Of a DNA stretch of 64,000 nucleotides, positions 7,406-18,296 are shown in pieces. A program made the translations under genes and the position numbers. Within the stretch, counting starts at the first letter, position 1; each line of letters starts with the position of its first letter. The notes beneath the pieces are model-generated. The model was given only the letters and a program-made list of their open reading frames with translations. It was not told the origin of the DNA and did no database searches. This stretch comes from Synechococcus sp. ATX 2A4 (GTDB lineage Bacteria > Cyanobacteriota > Cyanobacteriia > PCC-6307 > Cyanobiaceae), in the NCBI RefSeq assembly GCF_024346375.1, contig NZ_JAGQCV010000001.1, forward strand, positions 186,001 to 250,000, given 5' to 3'.

Positions 7406-9652
7406 TTGGTCGCAACGCGCAGAAGCGCACCAGAGTGGAGCCATCTGCAGGCACCGGCCTTGAACGCGCCTCTGCCCCCAGAGCCCACCGCTCCAGACCC
7501 CATCGGGACGCTTGAGGAACACGGCGTGCCCGAGGCCTTACTGCGGCTGGCTCCGTTTCTGGTGGGGCCGGCGCGGCGGGGTGTGGTGGGCTCAAGCCGC
7601 TATGCGCGCACCCTGCGCGATGCGGTGCACCGGGCCGCCGCCGACCCCGCGCACGGGCCGGTGCTGCTCTCGGGGGAACCGGGGCTGGAGAAGGACAACC
7701 TGGCGGCCCTGATTCATCGCGGCTCCAGCCACCGCCGCCGCCTGATGGTGCGGCTGGATGGGGCGCTGCTGCGGGCCGACGGCAGTGACCTGTTTGGTGT
7801 CGCCGGCAGCGGTGGGCACGGCGCGTTGTTGGAGGCCCTTGGCGATGGCGCCCTGCTGATCGACCAGCTCGACCGGGTGGATCCCGCCCTGCTGCCCGCC
7901 CTGCTGCAGCTGGCCCGCGACGGTAGCTGGCAGGCACCGGGGGAGCCGCCGCCCCAAGACCAGGCCACCGCGAGCCATCACTTCGCGGGGCGTGTGTTCT
8001 TCACCGCCGAATCGGCCCTGCCGGCCTTCGATCGGGTCTGCAGCCGCATCCGGGTGCCAGCGCTGCGGGTGCGGCGCCAGGACCTGGGCGAATGGCTGCG
8101 GTACCTGCTGCGCCAGCAGAGCCGCCACCTCGGCTGGCCGGTGGCGCCGGCGGTGGGGGCAGAGGTGGTCCGGCGCTTGCAGACCCACGATTTCCCCGGC
8201 AACATCCGCGAGCTCAAACAACTGGTGGAGCGGGCCCTGCGGCAACTGCCGGTGCCGTCCGCCGCCACGGCCGGCGAACGCCAACCACCGCTGCTGCCCG
8301 AAGAGGTGTTCTGGCTGGCGCCACGGCAGCCTCGCCTGCGCTTCGATCTCTGGCGCTGGAAGCCCTCCCTGCGCGGTCGCATGCGCTCGCCGCGCTTCTG
8401 GAACGCCCTGCTCTTCGGCCTGGTGAGCTGGGTGTTCGTGCTGGTGAACATCTGGCTGTGGGCCGGCCCCCAGGACCGCGCCCACAACGGCGGACTGGTG
8501 TTCTTCTGGGCGTGGTGGTGGCCGCTGATCCTGATCAGCTACCCGCTGGTGGGGCGCCTGTGGTGCTCGTTCTGTCCGTTCATGGTGTGGGGAGAGATCG
8601 CCCAGCGGCTGTCCCGTGCCGTGGGCTGGCGACCCGCCGCCTGGCCCCACGGCGACACCGACGCCTGGGCGGCGCCCTGCCTGGCGGCCGGCTTCGCGGC
8701 GATCCTGCTGTGGGAAGAGCTCAGCGGCATGGAAAACGTGGCCCGGCTGAGCAGCAGCCTGCTGCTGGTGATCACCGCCGGCGCCGTGATCTGCTCGGTG
8801 CTGTTCGAGAAGCGCTTCTGGTGCCGCTATCTGTGCCCGGTAGGGGGCATGAACGGCCTGTTCGCCAAGCTCTCGGTCGTCGAGTTGCGTGCCCAGGCCG
8901 GCGTCTGCGCTGGCAGCTGCAGCAGCTACGCCTGCTTCAAGGGTGGGCCGGCGGAAGGGGAGGGGCTGGCCACAGCTGGCTGCCCGCTCGGCACCCATCC
9001 CGCCCACCTGACCGACAACCGCAACTGCGTGCTCTGCCTGACTTGCGTCCAGGCCTGCCCGCACCGCTCGGTGCAGCTGAGTGTGCGGCCCCCCGCCGCT
9101 GATCTGCAACGGGACATGCGGCCGCCGGCGGGGGAGGCCGGCCTGATCCTGGTGCTGGCCGGTGGCGTGTGCCTGCACGTGTGGCAACGCCTGCTGGGCG
9201 GCCTGCCGCTGGCGCCCGCCAGCCTGCAGGAGGGCCCGCTGCTGCCCCGCCTCGCCTTCGCCGCTGTGGCACTGGCGCTGCCGTCGGCGCTCTTCCTGCT
9301 GGCCCGGCTGGTGGCGGCACTGCGGAGCTCCGTGCCGGCCCCGGGCCTGCGCCTGGCGCTCTACGGCCTGCTGCCGTTGCTCTGGGCGCTGCTGCTGGCC
9401 CGCCATCTGCCGCTCGGCATGGCAGAGGCGGGCCTGGTGCTGCCCGTCAGCTTCCAGGCACCGCTTCCGGCCTGGAGCGCCGACCCCCACGTGATCGCCT
9501 TCTGTCAGAGCGTGGTGGTGCTGGTGGGCGCCGCAGGCTCCCTGCTGCTGCTGCGCCGCTTGCTGACGCCGGGGCGCTTGTCCCTGTGGGGCGGCTGGCT
9601 GGCGGCGCTACTGCTGGCCACCTCGGGCCGCTGGCTGGTGGCGGTGGGCTGA
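7406..9652 (+). CDS. Degenerate NtrC-type AAA+ domain fused to a NapH/NosR-like iron-sulphur membrane protein
   Basis: Residues about 55-290 look like the AAA+ domain of sigma-54 activators, ending with the characteristic DFPGNIRELKQLVERAL. The key motifs are eroded: Walker A is GEPGLEKDN, lacking Ser/Thr after Lys, the GAFTGA loop is missing, and Walker B reads GALLIDQLD instead of DE. Cyanobacteria lack sigma-54, so a transcription role is unlikely. From about residue 330 follow membrane spans carrying paired NapH/NosR-type motifs CSFCPFMVWGE and CRYLCPVGGMNG. A 4Fe-4S cluster site CVLCLTCVQACPH and further spans follow. The protein probably moves electrons across the membrane; donor and acceptor are unknown. 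TTG starts at 7406 and 7460 are both possible. Confidence 0.8.
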   Translation: MVATRRSAPEWSHLQAPALNAPLPPEPTAPDPIGTLEEHGVPEALLRLAPFLVGPARRGVVGSSRYARTLRDAVHRAAADPAHGPVLLSGEPGLEKDNLAALIHRGSSHRRRLMVRLDGALLRADGSDLFGVAGSGGHGALLEALGDGALLIDQLDRVDPALLPALLQLARDGSWQAPGEPPPQDQATASHHFAGRVFFTAESALPAFDRVCSRIRVPALRVRRQDLGEWLRYLLRQQSRHLGWPVAPAVGAEVVRRLQTHDFPGNIRELKQLVERALRQLPVPSAATAGERQPPLLPEEVFWLAPRQPRLRFDLWRWKPSLRGRMRSPRFWNALLFGLVSWVFVLVNIWLWAGPQDRAHNGGLVFFWAWWWPLILISYPLVGRLWCSFCPFMVWGEIAQRLSRAVGWRPAAWPHGDTDAWAAPCLAAGFAAILLWEELSGMENVARLSSSLLLVITAGAVICSVLFEKRFWCRYLCPVGGMNGLFAKLSVVELRAQAGVCAGSCSSYACFKGGPAEGEGLATAGCPLGTHPAHLTDNRNCVLCLTCVQACPHRSVQLSVRPPAADLQRDMRPPAGEAGLILVLAGGVCLHVWQRLLGGLPLAPASLQEGPLLPRLAFAAVALALPSALFLLARLVAALRSSVPAPGLRLALYGLLPLLWALLLARHLPLGMAEAGLVLPVSFQAPLPAWSADPHVIAFCQSVVVLVGAAGSLLLLRRLLTPGRLSLWGGWLAALLLATSGRWLVAVG

Positions 9653-9735
9653 TGGCGGTGGGCTGATGCACTGACCACGGATCACCGATCACCGGGTCGC
9701 GGTTCACGGTTCACGGTTCACGGTTCACCGTTCAT
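9640..9735. repeat. Short tandem repeats in a convergent spacer
   Basis: A 14-base unit ggcggtgggctgat is duplicated across the stop of the iron-sulphur gene (9640 and 9654). From 9701 five heptamers follow: ggttcac four times with spacing kept, then cgttcat. The last heptamer contains the stop codon of the convergent PhoX gene. Slippage here would leave both proteins intact. Confidence 0.8.
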
Positions 9736-11931
9736 AGGAGGCGCTGGCTGGTCGGCGCTAGCAGCGGAGCGCCATCCAGGCGGCGGATCGCCACCACCCC
9801 TGGCCTTGGCGGCCGCCCCGGCACCCCCGACGGCCAGTTCGAGCCCAGCGGCACCCAACGCAACTGGTCAAAGGGGAGGCCATCGCGGTTGACCAGCCGG
9901 TAGCCCTGACCTTCGCGGGCAGCGCCGGCCCTGGTGCCATTCGCTTCGCCGGGGTGCTGCACGGCCAGAAACAGGCTGGTTTCGGCGGCATCGAAACAGG
10001 GACCGCACAGCTCGCATTCCATCGGCCCCGTGGCGAACAACAACGCCTCCCCCGCCGCCGGCCCGCTGCGGGGCAGCAACCAGCAGCCGTTGTTGCCGAA
10101 CTGCAGGATCTCCCTGCCGCGGCCGGCGTGGTCGGTGACCATCCAGAGGTTGCCGGCGCGATCGAAGGCGAGGTTGTCGGGGTTGGTGAAACCGGCGCCG
10201 CCCTGCCATGGCGTGCCGCCGGTGGCCGCCATGCGCCAGCGGAAGCGGCTGCCCGCTGCAGGACCGCCATCGCTGAGCCGCATGATCCAGCCGTGCGGCC
10301 AGCTGGCTTCACCGGCCGGGCCACGGAAGATGGCGGGATCGGCGCGGCCATCGGCATTGGCGCCGCCGGCGGTGAAGGCGATCAGCAGGTCGCCGTTGAG
10401 GGGATCGAGATCGGTATCTTCCGGCCGCGCCGAGGGCGTGGCGCCCGCGGCGGTGGCGGCCAGATGGGCGTCGATCAGGATTGCCCCCATCCGCTGCTCG
10501 CCCTCGCCTGGGTAGAGGTCGCCGAGGGTGGGGAAGCGGCGGCGGTAGTCCACCACCTGGGCATCGCTGCTGAACGTTTCGGCGCCGGCGCGGCGACGGT
10601 CGCTGTGGGGCAAGCGGCAGGCCTGCGGCACGCCGTGGCCTTCGAAGTGGCTGGGCAGCAGCGGATCCACGGCCGTGCTCGGCGTCAGCGGCAGCCACTG
10701 GCCGCTGCCGTCAGCGGCGAAGCGGGCCGCCTCCAGGCGGCCGTCCTGCAGCAGGCGGGAGTTGGTGGGGTCGGCGGGATCGCTGATCCGCCCCGCGCTC
10801 ACGAAGCGATAGAGATGACCCCCCATGCGGTCGCAGCCGGAATACACCACCAGCGGCTCACCCGCCTGCGCCCGCACCGCCACTGCCTCATGGCGGAAGC
10901 GCCCCAGCCAGCTGTGCTTCACGGCAGGCTGCTCGGGCCGCTGCGGATCCAGCTCCACCATCCAGCCATATTTGTTGCCCGCCAGGGCAAAGGGGTTGCC
11001 GAGGCCCTTCACCCGCTGCTCGCCGAACTGGAAGGGCAGCTGGGCCGGCGGCGAGGCGCTGCCATCGGCAAACACCGCTTCGGCCACCTGATCCTGGAAG
11101 TTTTCCTCAGCGCTGAGCACCGTGCCCCAGGGGGTGACGCCGCCGGCACAGTTGGCGAAGGTGCCGATCACACGATCGCCGAGGCCGTCGTCATAGCCGA
11201 GGCGCTCGCGGGCGCGGAACACCGCCGCCGCCGGCCCGCTCACCCGCAGCAGGGCGGCCGGATCCTCCAGACCGCTGAGCCCATCGATGCGCCGGTCGTA
11301 GCGGCCGGACTCCCGCCGCCAGCTGCCCTCGCCATCGCGGCGCAGGGCGATCACGCCGATGCCCAGATCGCGCAGGGCCGCCGCCGCCAGCTGGCGGCAC
11401 TGCCGTGCCAGCAGACCAGCCGGATCCAGCGACGGCACGTCCACAGCACCGCCCCGCTCCACCAGCGCCTGGATCACGGCGCGGGCGGGCAGCTCCTCAC
11501 CGGTGGCCTCCTTGAAGCCTTCGAGCCAGGGCCGCGGGCTGATGTACTCGAAGTTGACCGTCAGCAGCGCCAGGCCATCGCCCAGCTCCCGCAGGGCCAG
11601 GTAATCGTTGTTGTAGCCGAAGCGGCCCGCCGCCACCGGCTCGCCCCACACCGCCACCAGTTCGGCGCGGTAGCCGTCCGGCACCACCAGCCGGTCGTCG
11701 AGCGTGATCACGCTGAACAGGCGCTGCTGCTCGGCGCCGCTGAGCCCAGCCACCGGCAACGGCAGGGGGCCGGGCAGGGGCTTGAAGGGCAGTGCGTTGG
11801 GGGAGGGAGGCCGCCGCGCGGCCGTGCGGGAAAGGGCCTGGGCGGCCGGCGGGTTGGCCCCGCCCGAAGCGGCGGCAGCGGCAACCGATACCCCCAGGAG
11901 GGCCAGCAGCTCGCGGCGGCGCAGGAGCGGA

Positions 11932-11942
<11 letters not shown>
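9732..11942 (-). CDS. PhoX-family alkaline phosphatase (Tat-exported)
   Basis: PhoX enzymes are calcium- and iron-dependent periplasmic or surface phosphatases that release phosphate from organic esters. The 736-residue protein begins with a twin-arginine-type signal (LLRRRELLALLGVSVAAAAA). Hallmarks are NCAGGVTPWGTVLSAEENFQ, VVYSGCDRMGGHLYRF and the late FTNPDNLAFDRAGNLWMVTD. Expression under phosphate limitation is usual for the family, but I did not identify a Pho box. The start overlaps the end of glgP by 11 bases on the same strand, so the two are probably co-transcribed, an unexpected pairing. Confidence 0.88.
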
Positions 11943-14463
<2,521 letters not shown>

Positions 14464-14596
14464 GGCTGACGGGCGTGGAACCCTTTCACGCTGTCGGTGG
14501 CCGGTTAAGGGCTGATCAACAGGCGGTTGGGCTTCGGAAGCCGTCACATTTCGCGGTCAGCTCCGCCGATGATGGAGGTCCTCCCTGGCGGCGAGC

Positions 14597-16543
14597 GTGA
14601 GCGGCCCATTCGAGGACAGTGACGCCAGCTGCCCCGGCCAGGCAACGGCGGTGTGCTGTCGGGCCGACCTGGTGCTGGTGTGTGGCCTCGGTTCGCTGGG
14701 CCAGGCCTGCCTGAGCCGCCTGCTCAGCTTCGATGTGCCCCTGGCGGGGCTCGATCTGCAACCGCCCAGCTGGCTCGATCCCTCCCTGCGGCAGCGGCTC
14801 GGCGCCGGGCTGCTGCAAGGCGACATGCGCCAGCCCGGTGATCTGCTGCGGGCCGGCCTGCACCAGGCGCGCGCCGTGCTGCTGCTCAGTTCCGATGGCT
14901 CGGTGAACGTGGAAGCGGCGTTGCAGTGCCGCCTGCTCAACCCCGACGCCACGATCGTGCTGCGATCCTCCAGCCGGCAGGCCAGCCTGGGGGCCCTGCT
15001 GGAGGCCCGCCTGCCCGGTCTGGCGGTGGTGGATCCGGCCTTGCTGGCCACCGGTGCGATCAGCGGCGCGCTGCGCCCGGGCGAAGCCGCCGCCAGCTTC
15101 GAAGCCGACGGCCAGCTGTATCACCTGGTGGAAGGGCCCCGCCAGGACCCTCGCTGGCAGCGCCCGGTCCATCTCACCGAGCAAGCCGGGGGCGGTGGGA
15201 GCGATCTGCTGCTCACGCCGGGATCCCTGCACCCGCTCGGGGTGGCGCCCATGGCCGCCGGCCATCACTCTGAAGCGGCGGCGGGGGTCTTCGCGCTGCC
15301 ACGGCGGATGCTGGCGCCGTTCGCCCGCCGTTCACGGGCCCAGTGGCTGGCCATGAGTGCCCTGGCCCTGCTGCTGGTGATCGGCCCGCAGCTGTTTTCG
15401 CAGCCGGGCAGCTGGCGGCAGGGGATGTTCGTCACCCTTGCCCTGCTCAAGGGGGAATACGTCGATCCGGTCAACGTGCTGCTCGATGGCGGCGCCGGCC
15501 TGGCGGAGGCCAGCGGCTGGCTGATCACCGGCACGCTGCTCTATTCGCTGGTGGGCACCCTGCTCACGTCGGCCCTGGTGGCCGTGCTGCTGGAACGGCT
15601 GCTGCGCGATCGCCTCGTGCGCAGGCGCCCCGCCCGGCTGCGGCGGGGGCTGCGGCCGGTGTTGCTGGTGGAAGGCGCCAACCTGGCGCGGGGCGTGGCG
15701 CACGCCCTCCAGCGCCAGAAGTTGCCCGTGGTGCGGGTGCAGCCGGGTGAGGAGTGGGAGGGGCAGGACGCTGGTACCCCCATTTACGAGAGCGTCGATG
15801 CGGCTCTGACCGCCCTCCGGGGAAGCAGGGTGTCGGCGGTGGGTCTGCTCTCCCCCGATCTATTGGCGAATCTGGAAGCGGCCCTGGCGCTGCAGCGGCG
15901 CTGGCCCGAGGCACGGCTGGCGGTCCTGGCCCATGCCCTGGCGGCGGCACCCAGGCTGGGGCAGCTGCTGGGCGGGGTCACAGTGATCTCGGCGGTGGAC
16001 CTGGCCGCTGACGCCCTGGTGGCCACCGCCTTCGGGGAACGGGTGGAGGGGGTGGTGGGCATCGGCGGCCACCATCTGCTGCTGGTGCGCTACCGGATCG
16101 CGCCCGGCGACACCCTGCTCGGCCGCACCATCGCCCGCTTGGAGCAGGGCTATGGCGTCACGGCCGTGTCCCTGCGGCGCCGCGGCAGCGCCACGGTGAT
16201 CGAGCTGCCGGCCTGCGATCTGGTGCTGGCTGCGGGCGATGGCTTGCTGGTGTTGACCACGCTGGCGGGGTTGCGCCAGATCGAGCGCGGCGACGCCGTG
16301 CCGCCGGGCTGGCGGTTGCGGCTGCGCGTGCAACACGGGGTGGAGGGCGACGCGCGTTTCGAGCTGCAGCAGTGCCTGGCCCGCTGGCTGGGCTGCGCGC
16401 CAGGGGAGATCATCGGGCTGCTGGCGGAAGGCGAGGCCCTCACCGCGCCGCTCGACCGCGAGCCCGCCGAACGGTTGCATGATGAGCTGCGGCGGCTGGG
16501 AGTCGGCAGCCAGCTGGAAGCCCAGCCCTCAGGCGAGAGCTGA
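14597..16543 (+). CDS. Two-RCK (TrkA-N) membrane protein, CASTOR/POLLUX-like channel candidate
   Basis: A 648-residue protein with an N-terminal nucleotide-binding fold (LVLVCGLGSLGQACLSRLL; Asp after the second strand in LAGLDLQ). It also has two or three membrane segments (about residues 250-330) and a second Rossmann-like region (VLLVEGANLARGVAHAL). The stretch IAPGDTLLGRTIARLEQGYGVTAV resembles a TrkA-C domain. Regulatory nucleotide-binding domains on both sides of a short membrane part resemble CASTOR/POLLUX-type ion channels and other K+ conductance regulators. No canonical selectivity filter (TVGYG) is visible, so channel activity is an inference. It starts with GTG. Confidence 0.7.
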   Translation: MSGPFEDSDASCPGQATAVCCRADLVLVCGLGSLGQACLSRLLSFDVPLAGLDLQPPSWLDPSLRQRLGAGLLQGDMRQPGDLLRAGLHQARAVLLLSSDGSVNVEAALQCRLLNPDATIVLRSSSRQASLGALLEARLPGLAVVDPALLATGAISGALRPGEAAASFEADGQLYHLVEGPRQDPRWQRPVHLTEQAGGGGSDLLLTPGSLHPLGVAPMAAGHHSEAAAGVFALPRRMLAPFARRSRAQWLAMSALALLLVIGPQLFSQPGSWRQGMFVTLALLKGEYVDPVNVLLDGGAGLAEASGWLITGTLLYSLVGTLLTSALVAVLLERLLRDRLVRRRPARLRRGLRPVLLVEGANLARGVAHALQRQKLPVVRVQPGEEWEGQDAGTPIYESVDAALTALRGSRVSAVGLLSPDLLANLEAALALQRRWPEARLAVLAHALAAAPRLGQLLGGVTVISAVDLAADALVATAFGERVEGVVGIGGHHLLLVRYRIAPGDTLLGRTIARLEQGYGVTAVSLRRRGSATVIELPACDLVLAAGDGLLVLTTLAGLRQIERGDAVPPGWRLRLRVQHGVEGDARFELQQCLARWLGCAPGEIIGLLAEGEALTAPLDREPAERLHDELRRLGVGSQLEAQPSGES

Positions 16544-16585
16544 ACGGCGCAGCACCTGGATCAGCAGAATGGCGCAGTTTCCGTA

Positions 16586-17530
16586 TCAGGGGCCCTTCAC
16601 GCCGGCCGCGATCGCGGCGGTGCCCTGGGGGGAGAGGGCGTAGCCGAGAAAGGCCTGGACGGCGGGCCCCGCCGGCTCGCGGTAGGCGTAAAGCAGGGGC
16701 CGCTTGAAGGGGTAATCCTGCGCTTCCGGGGTGCTGCCATCGATCGGCACCACCCGCACCGTCTGTTGATCGGCCACCTGGGCAAAGGTGGCGTAGCCGA
16801 TGCCATCGCTGCCGAGCAGGCGCAGCATCGGCGTGGTGGCGTCGCGCTCCATGGTGGTGATGGTGGGGCCGCTGCCGAAGGGCTGCCCCTCCAGCACCAG
16901 GTCACGGAAGGCCGAATGGGTGCCGCTGACGCTGGGGCGGTTCAGCACCCGGATGGCCCGATCGGCGCCGCCGAGGGTGGCCCAGTTGATGATCTCGCCG
17001 CGAAAGATCTGCACCGCCTGGCTGCGGGAGAGGCCACGACGGAAGGGGTTATCCATGCCGACCACCAGGGCGATCTGGTCGTCGGCCACCGGCACGGCCC
17101 TCAGCCCCCGGCCCTGCTCCTCCGGCGAAAGCGGCCGCGAGATGGCCGCCAGGGTCACGGATCCGCCCAGCAGCGCCTGGATGCCGTTATCGGTGCCGAC
17201 CGCGGCGGTGCTCACCTCGGTGCCAGGGAACGCTGCCATGAAGCCGGCCTTGAGGGCTTCGTTGATCAACACCATGCTGGTGGAGCCATCGATGCTGATG
17301 GCGGTGCCGGCCGGCACGGCGGCTGGCGGCGGAAAGGCCGCCGCCTCAGGATTCTGGCCCGGCAGGCTGGGCAGCCCCTGGGGCAGGCCGGGCAGGGAAG
17401 GAGGGGAGCCCAGCAGGCCGAGCAGCTGGGTGCGGCCACTCCATAGCGCGCCAGCCCCGATCAACAGCAGCAGGATGAACACAATCGGCGGTGGGCCGCT
17501 GCGCTTGCCACCGGATTTTTCTTCGTTCAT
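16586..17530 (-). CDS. PstS-like substrate-binding protein with membrane anchor
   Basis: A 314-residue protein with one N-terminal membrane helix (PPIVFILLLLIGAGALW), a Pro/Leu-rich linker and a periplasmic-binding domain of the phosphate type: ISIDGSTSMVLINEAL, TVAAVGTDNGIQALLGG-like phosphate loop, RPSVSGTHSAFRDLVL and SDGIGYATFAQV. No pstC, pstA or pstB genes are beside it. Instead its ATG overlaps the stop of the PspA gene (ATGA, 17527-17530), so the two are translationally coupled. It may therefore act as a sensor or stress component rather than a transporter subunit. Confidence 0.8.
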   Translation of the reverse strand: MNEEKSGGKRSGPPPIVFILLLLIGAGALWSGRTQLLGLLGSPPSLPGLPQGLPSLPGQNPEAAAFPPPAAVPAGTAISIDGSTSMVLINEALKAGFMAAFPGTEVSTAAVGTDNGIQALLGGSVTLAAISRPLSPEEQGRGLRAVPVADDQIALVVGMDNPFRRGLSRSQAVQIFRGEIINWATLGGADRAIRVLNRPSVSGTHSAFRDLVLEGQPFGSGPTITTMERDATTPMLRLLGSDGIGYATFAQVADQQTVRVVPIDGSTPEAQDYPFKRPLLYAYREPAGPAVQAFLGYALSPQGTAAIAAGVKGP

Positions 17531-18249
17531 GGTTGCCTGTCTTCGAACTGGGGCATGGGGGCGGCCTCAAGGGCCTGCAGCCGCTGGGTCACCTCCGCAT
17601 CGAGCGAGAGCTGCTCCAGATCGGCCGTGAGCTTTTCCTGGGGATTTTCGCTGAGTTCGGCGAGGGCGGCGTTGCGCAGATTGCGCCCCTCCACTGCGTT
17701 CTTGGCCTGTTCGAAGGAGGAACGGGCGGAGCCGATGTCGAAGTCGTTGTTGACCTGGGCGATCGATTCGAGCGCGGCGTTAACCTCCGCCAGATCTTTC
17801 ATGTTCTGCATGTCGCTCTTGTAGTGCTCGAGCTTGAGGCGCTCCCGGTTGAGCTTGTCCTTGGAGGCAGTGACATAGGCCTCAGCCTGCTGCACCTGCT
17901 GCTCGAGGGCGGGCAACAGCTTCTCGATCTGAATGGCGCGGCCCATCGCCAGCTTGGCGCCGTCGATCTGGCCGGCCTTCTGGGCCAGCGCGGCCTGCTG
18001 TTCGTAGGTGCTGAGCTCGATTGTTTTCGCCTGATATTTCTTCTTGGCCCGCTCATAGGCACCCACCTGCATGGCCACCGCCTGGGCGAGTTTCTGCACG
18101 GAAAGCTGCATCGACTGCAGGGATTCCTCGGCCACGGCCACGGCGATCTGGCCGCCGGATTCCACCGGCCGCCCCCACAGCCAGCGCCAGCTGCCCACCA
18201 CCACACGGCCAGCCCGATCACCCATCAGCCAGTAGATCAGTCGCTTCAC
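17527..18249 (-). CDS. PspA/IM30-family membrane-stress protein
   Basis: A 240-residue, almost wholly coiled-coil protein (heptad-rich from about residue 35 to 215) with an N-terminal amphipathic stretch MKRLIYWLMGDRAGRVV. PspA/IM30 (ESCRT-III-like) proteins polymerise on damaged or curved membranes; in cyanobacteria the Vipp1 relative maintains thylakoids. This copy lacks the Vipp1-specific C-terminal helix. It lies 47 bases after the DEXH helicase stop on the same strand and overlaps the PstS-like gene by 4 bases, placing it in an apparent four-gene unit DUF350-helicase-PspA-binding protein. Confidence 0.8.
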   Translation of the reverse strand: MKRLIYWLMGDRAGRVVVGSWRWLWGRPVESGGQIAVAVAEESLQSMQLSVQKLAQAVAMQVGAYERAKKKYQAKTIELSTYEQQAALAQKAGQIDGAKLAMGRAIQIEKLLPALEQQVQQAEAYVTASKDKLNRERLKLEHYKSDMQNMKDLAEVNAALESIAQVNNDFDIGSARSSFEQAKNAVEGRNLRNAALAELSENPQEKLTADLEQLSLDAEVTQRLQALEAAPMPQFEDRQP

Positions 18250-18296
18250 AAGTCTGTGCGGCGTCGCCCCAGCGTACGCAGTCCGTCCAGTGCGGA

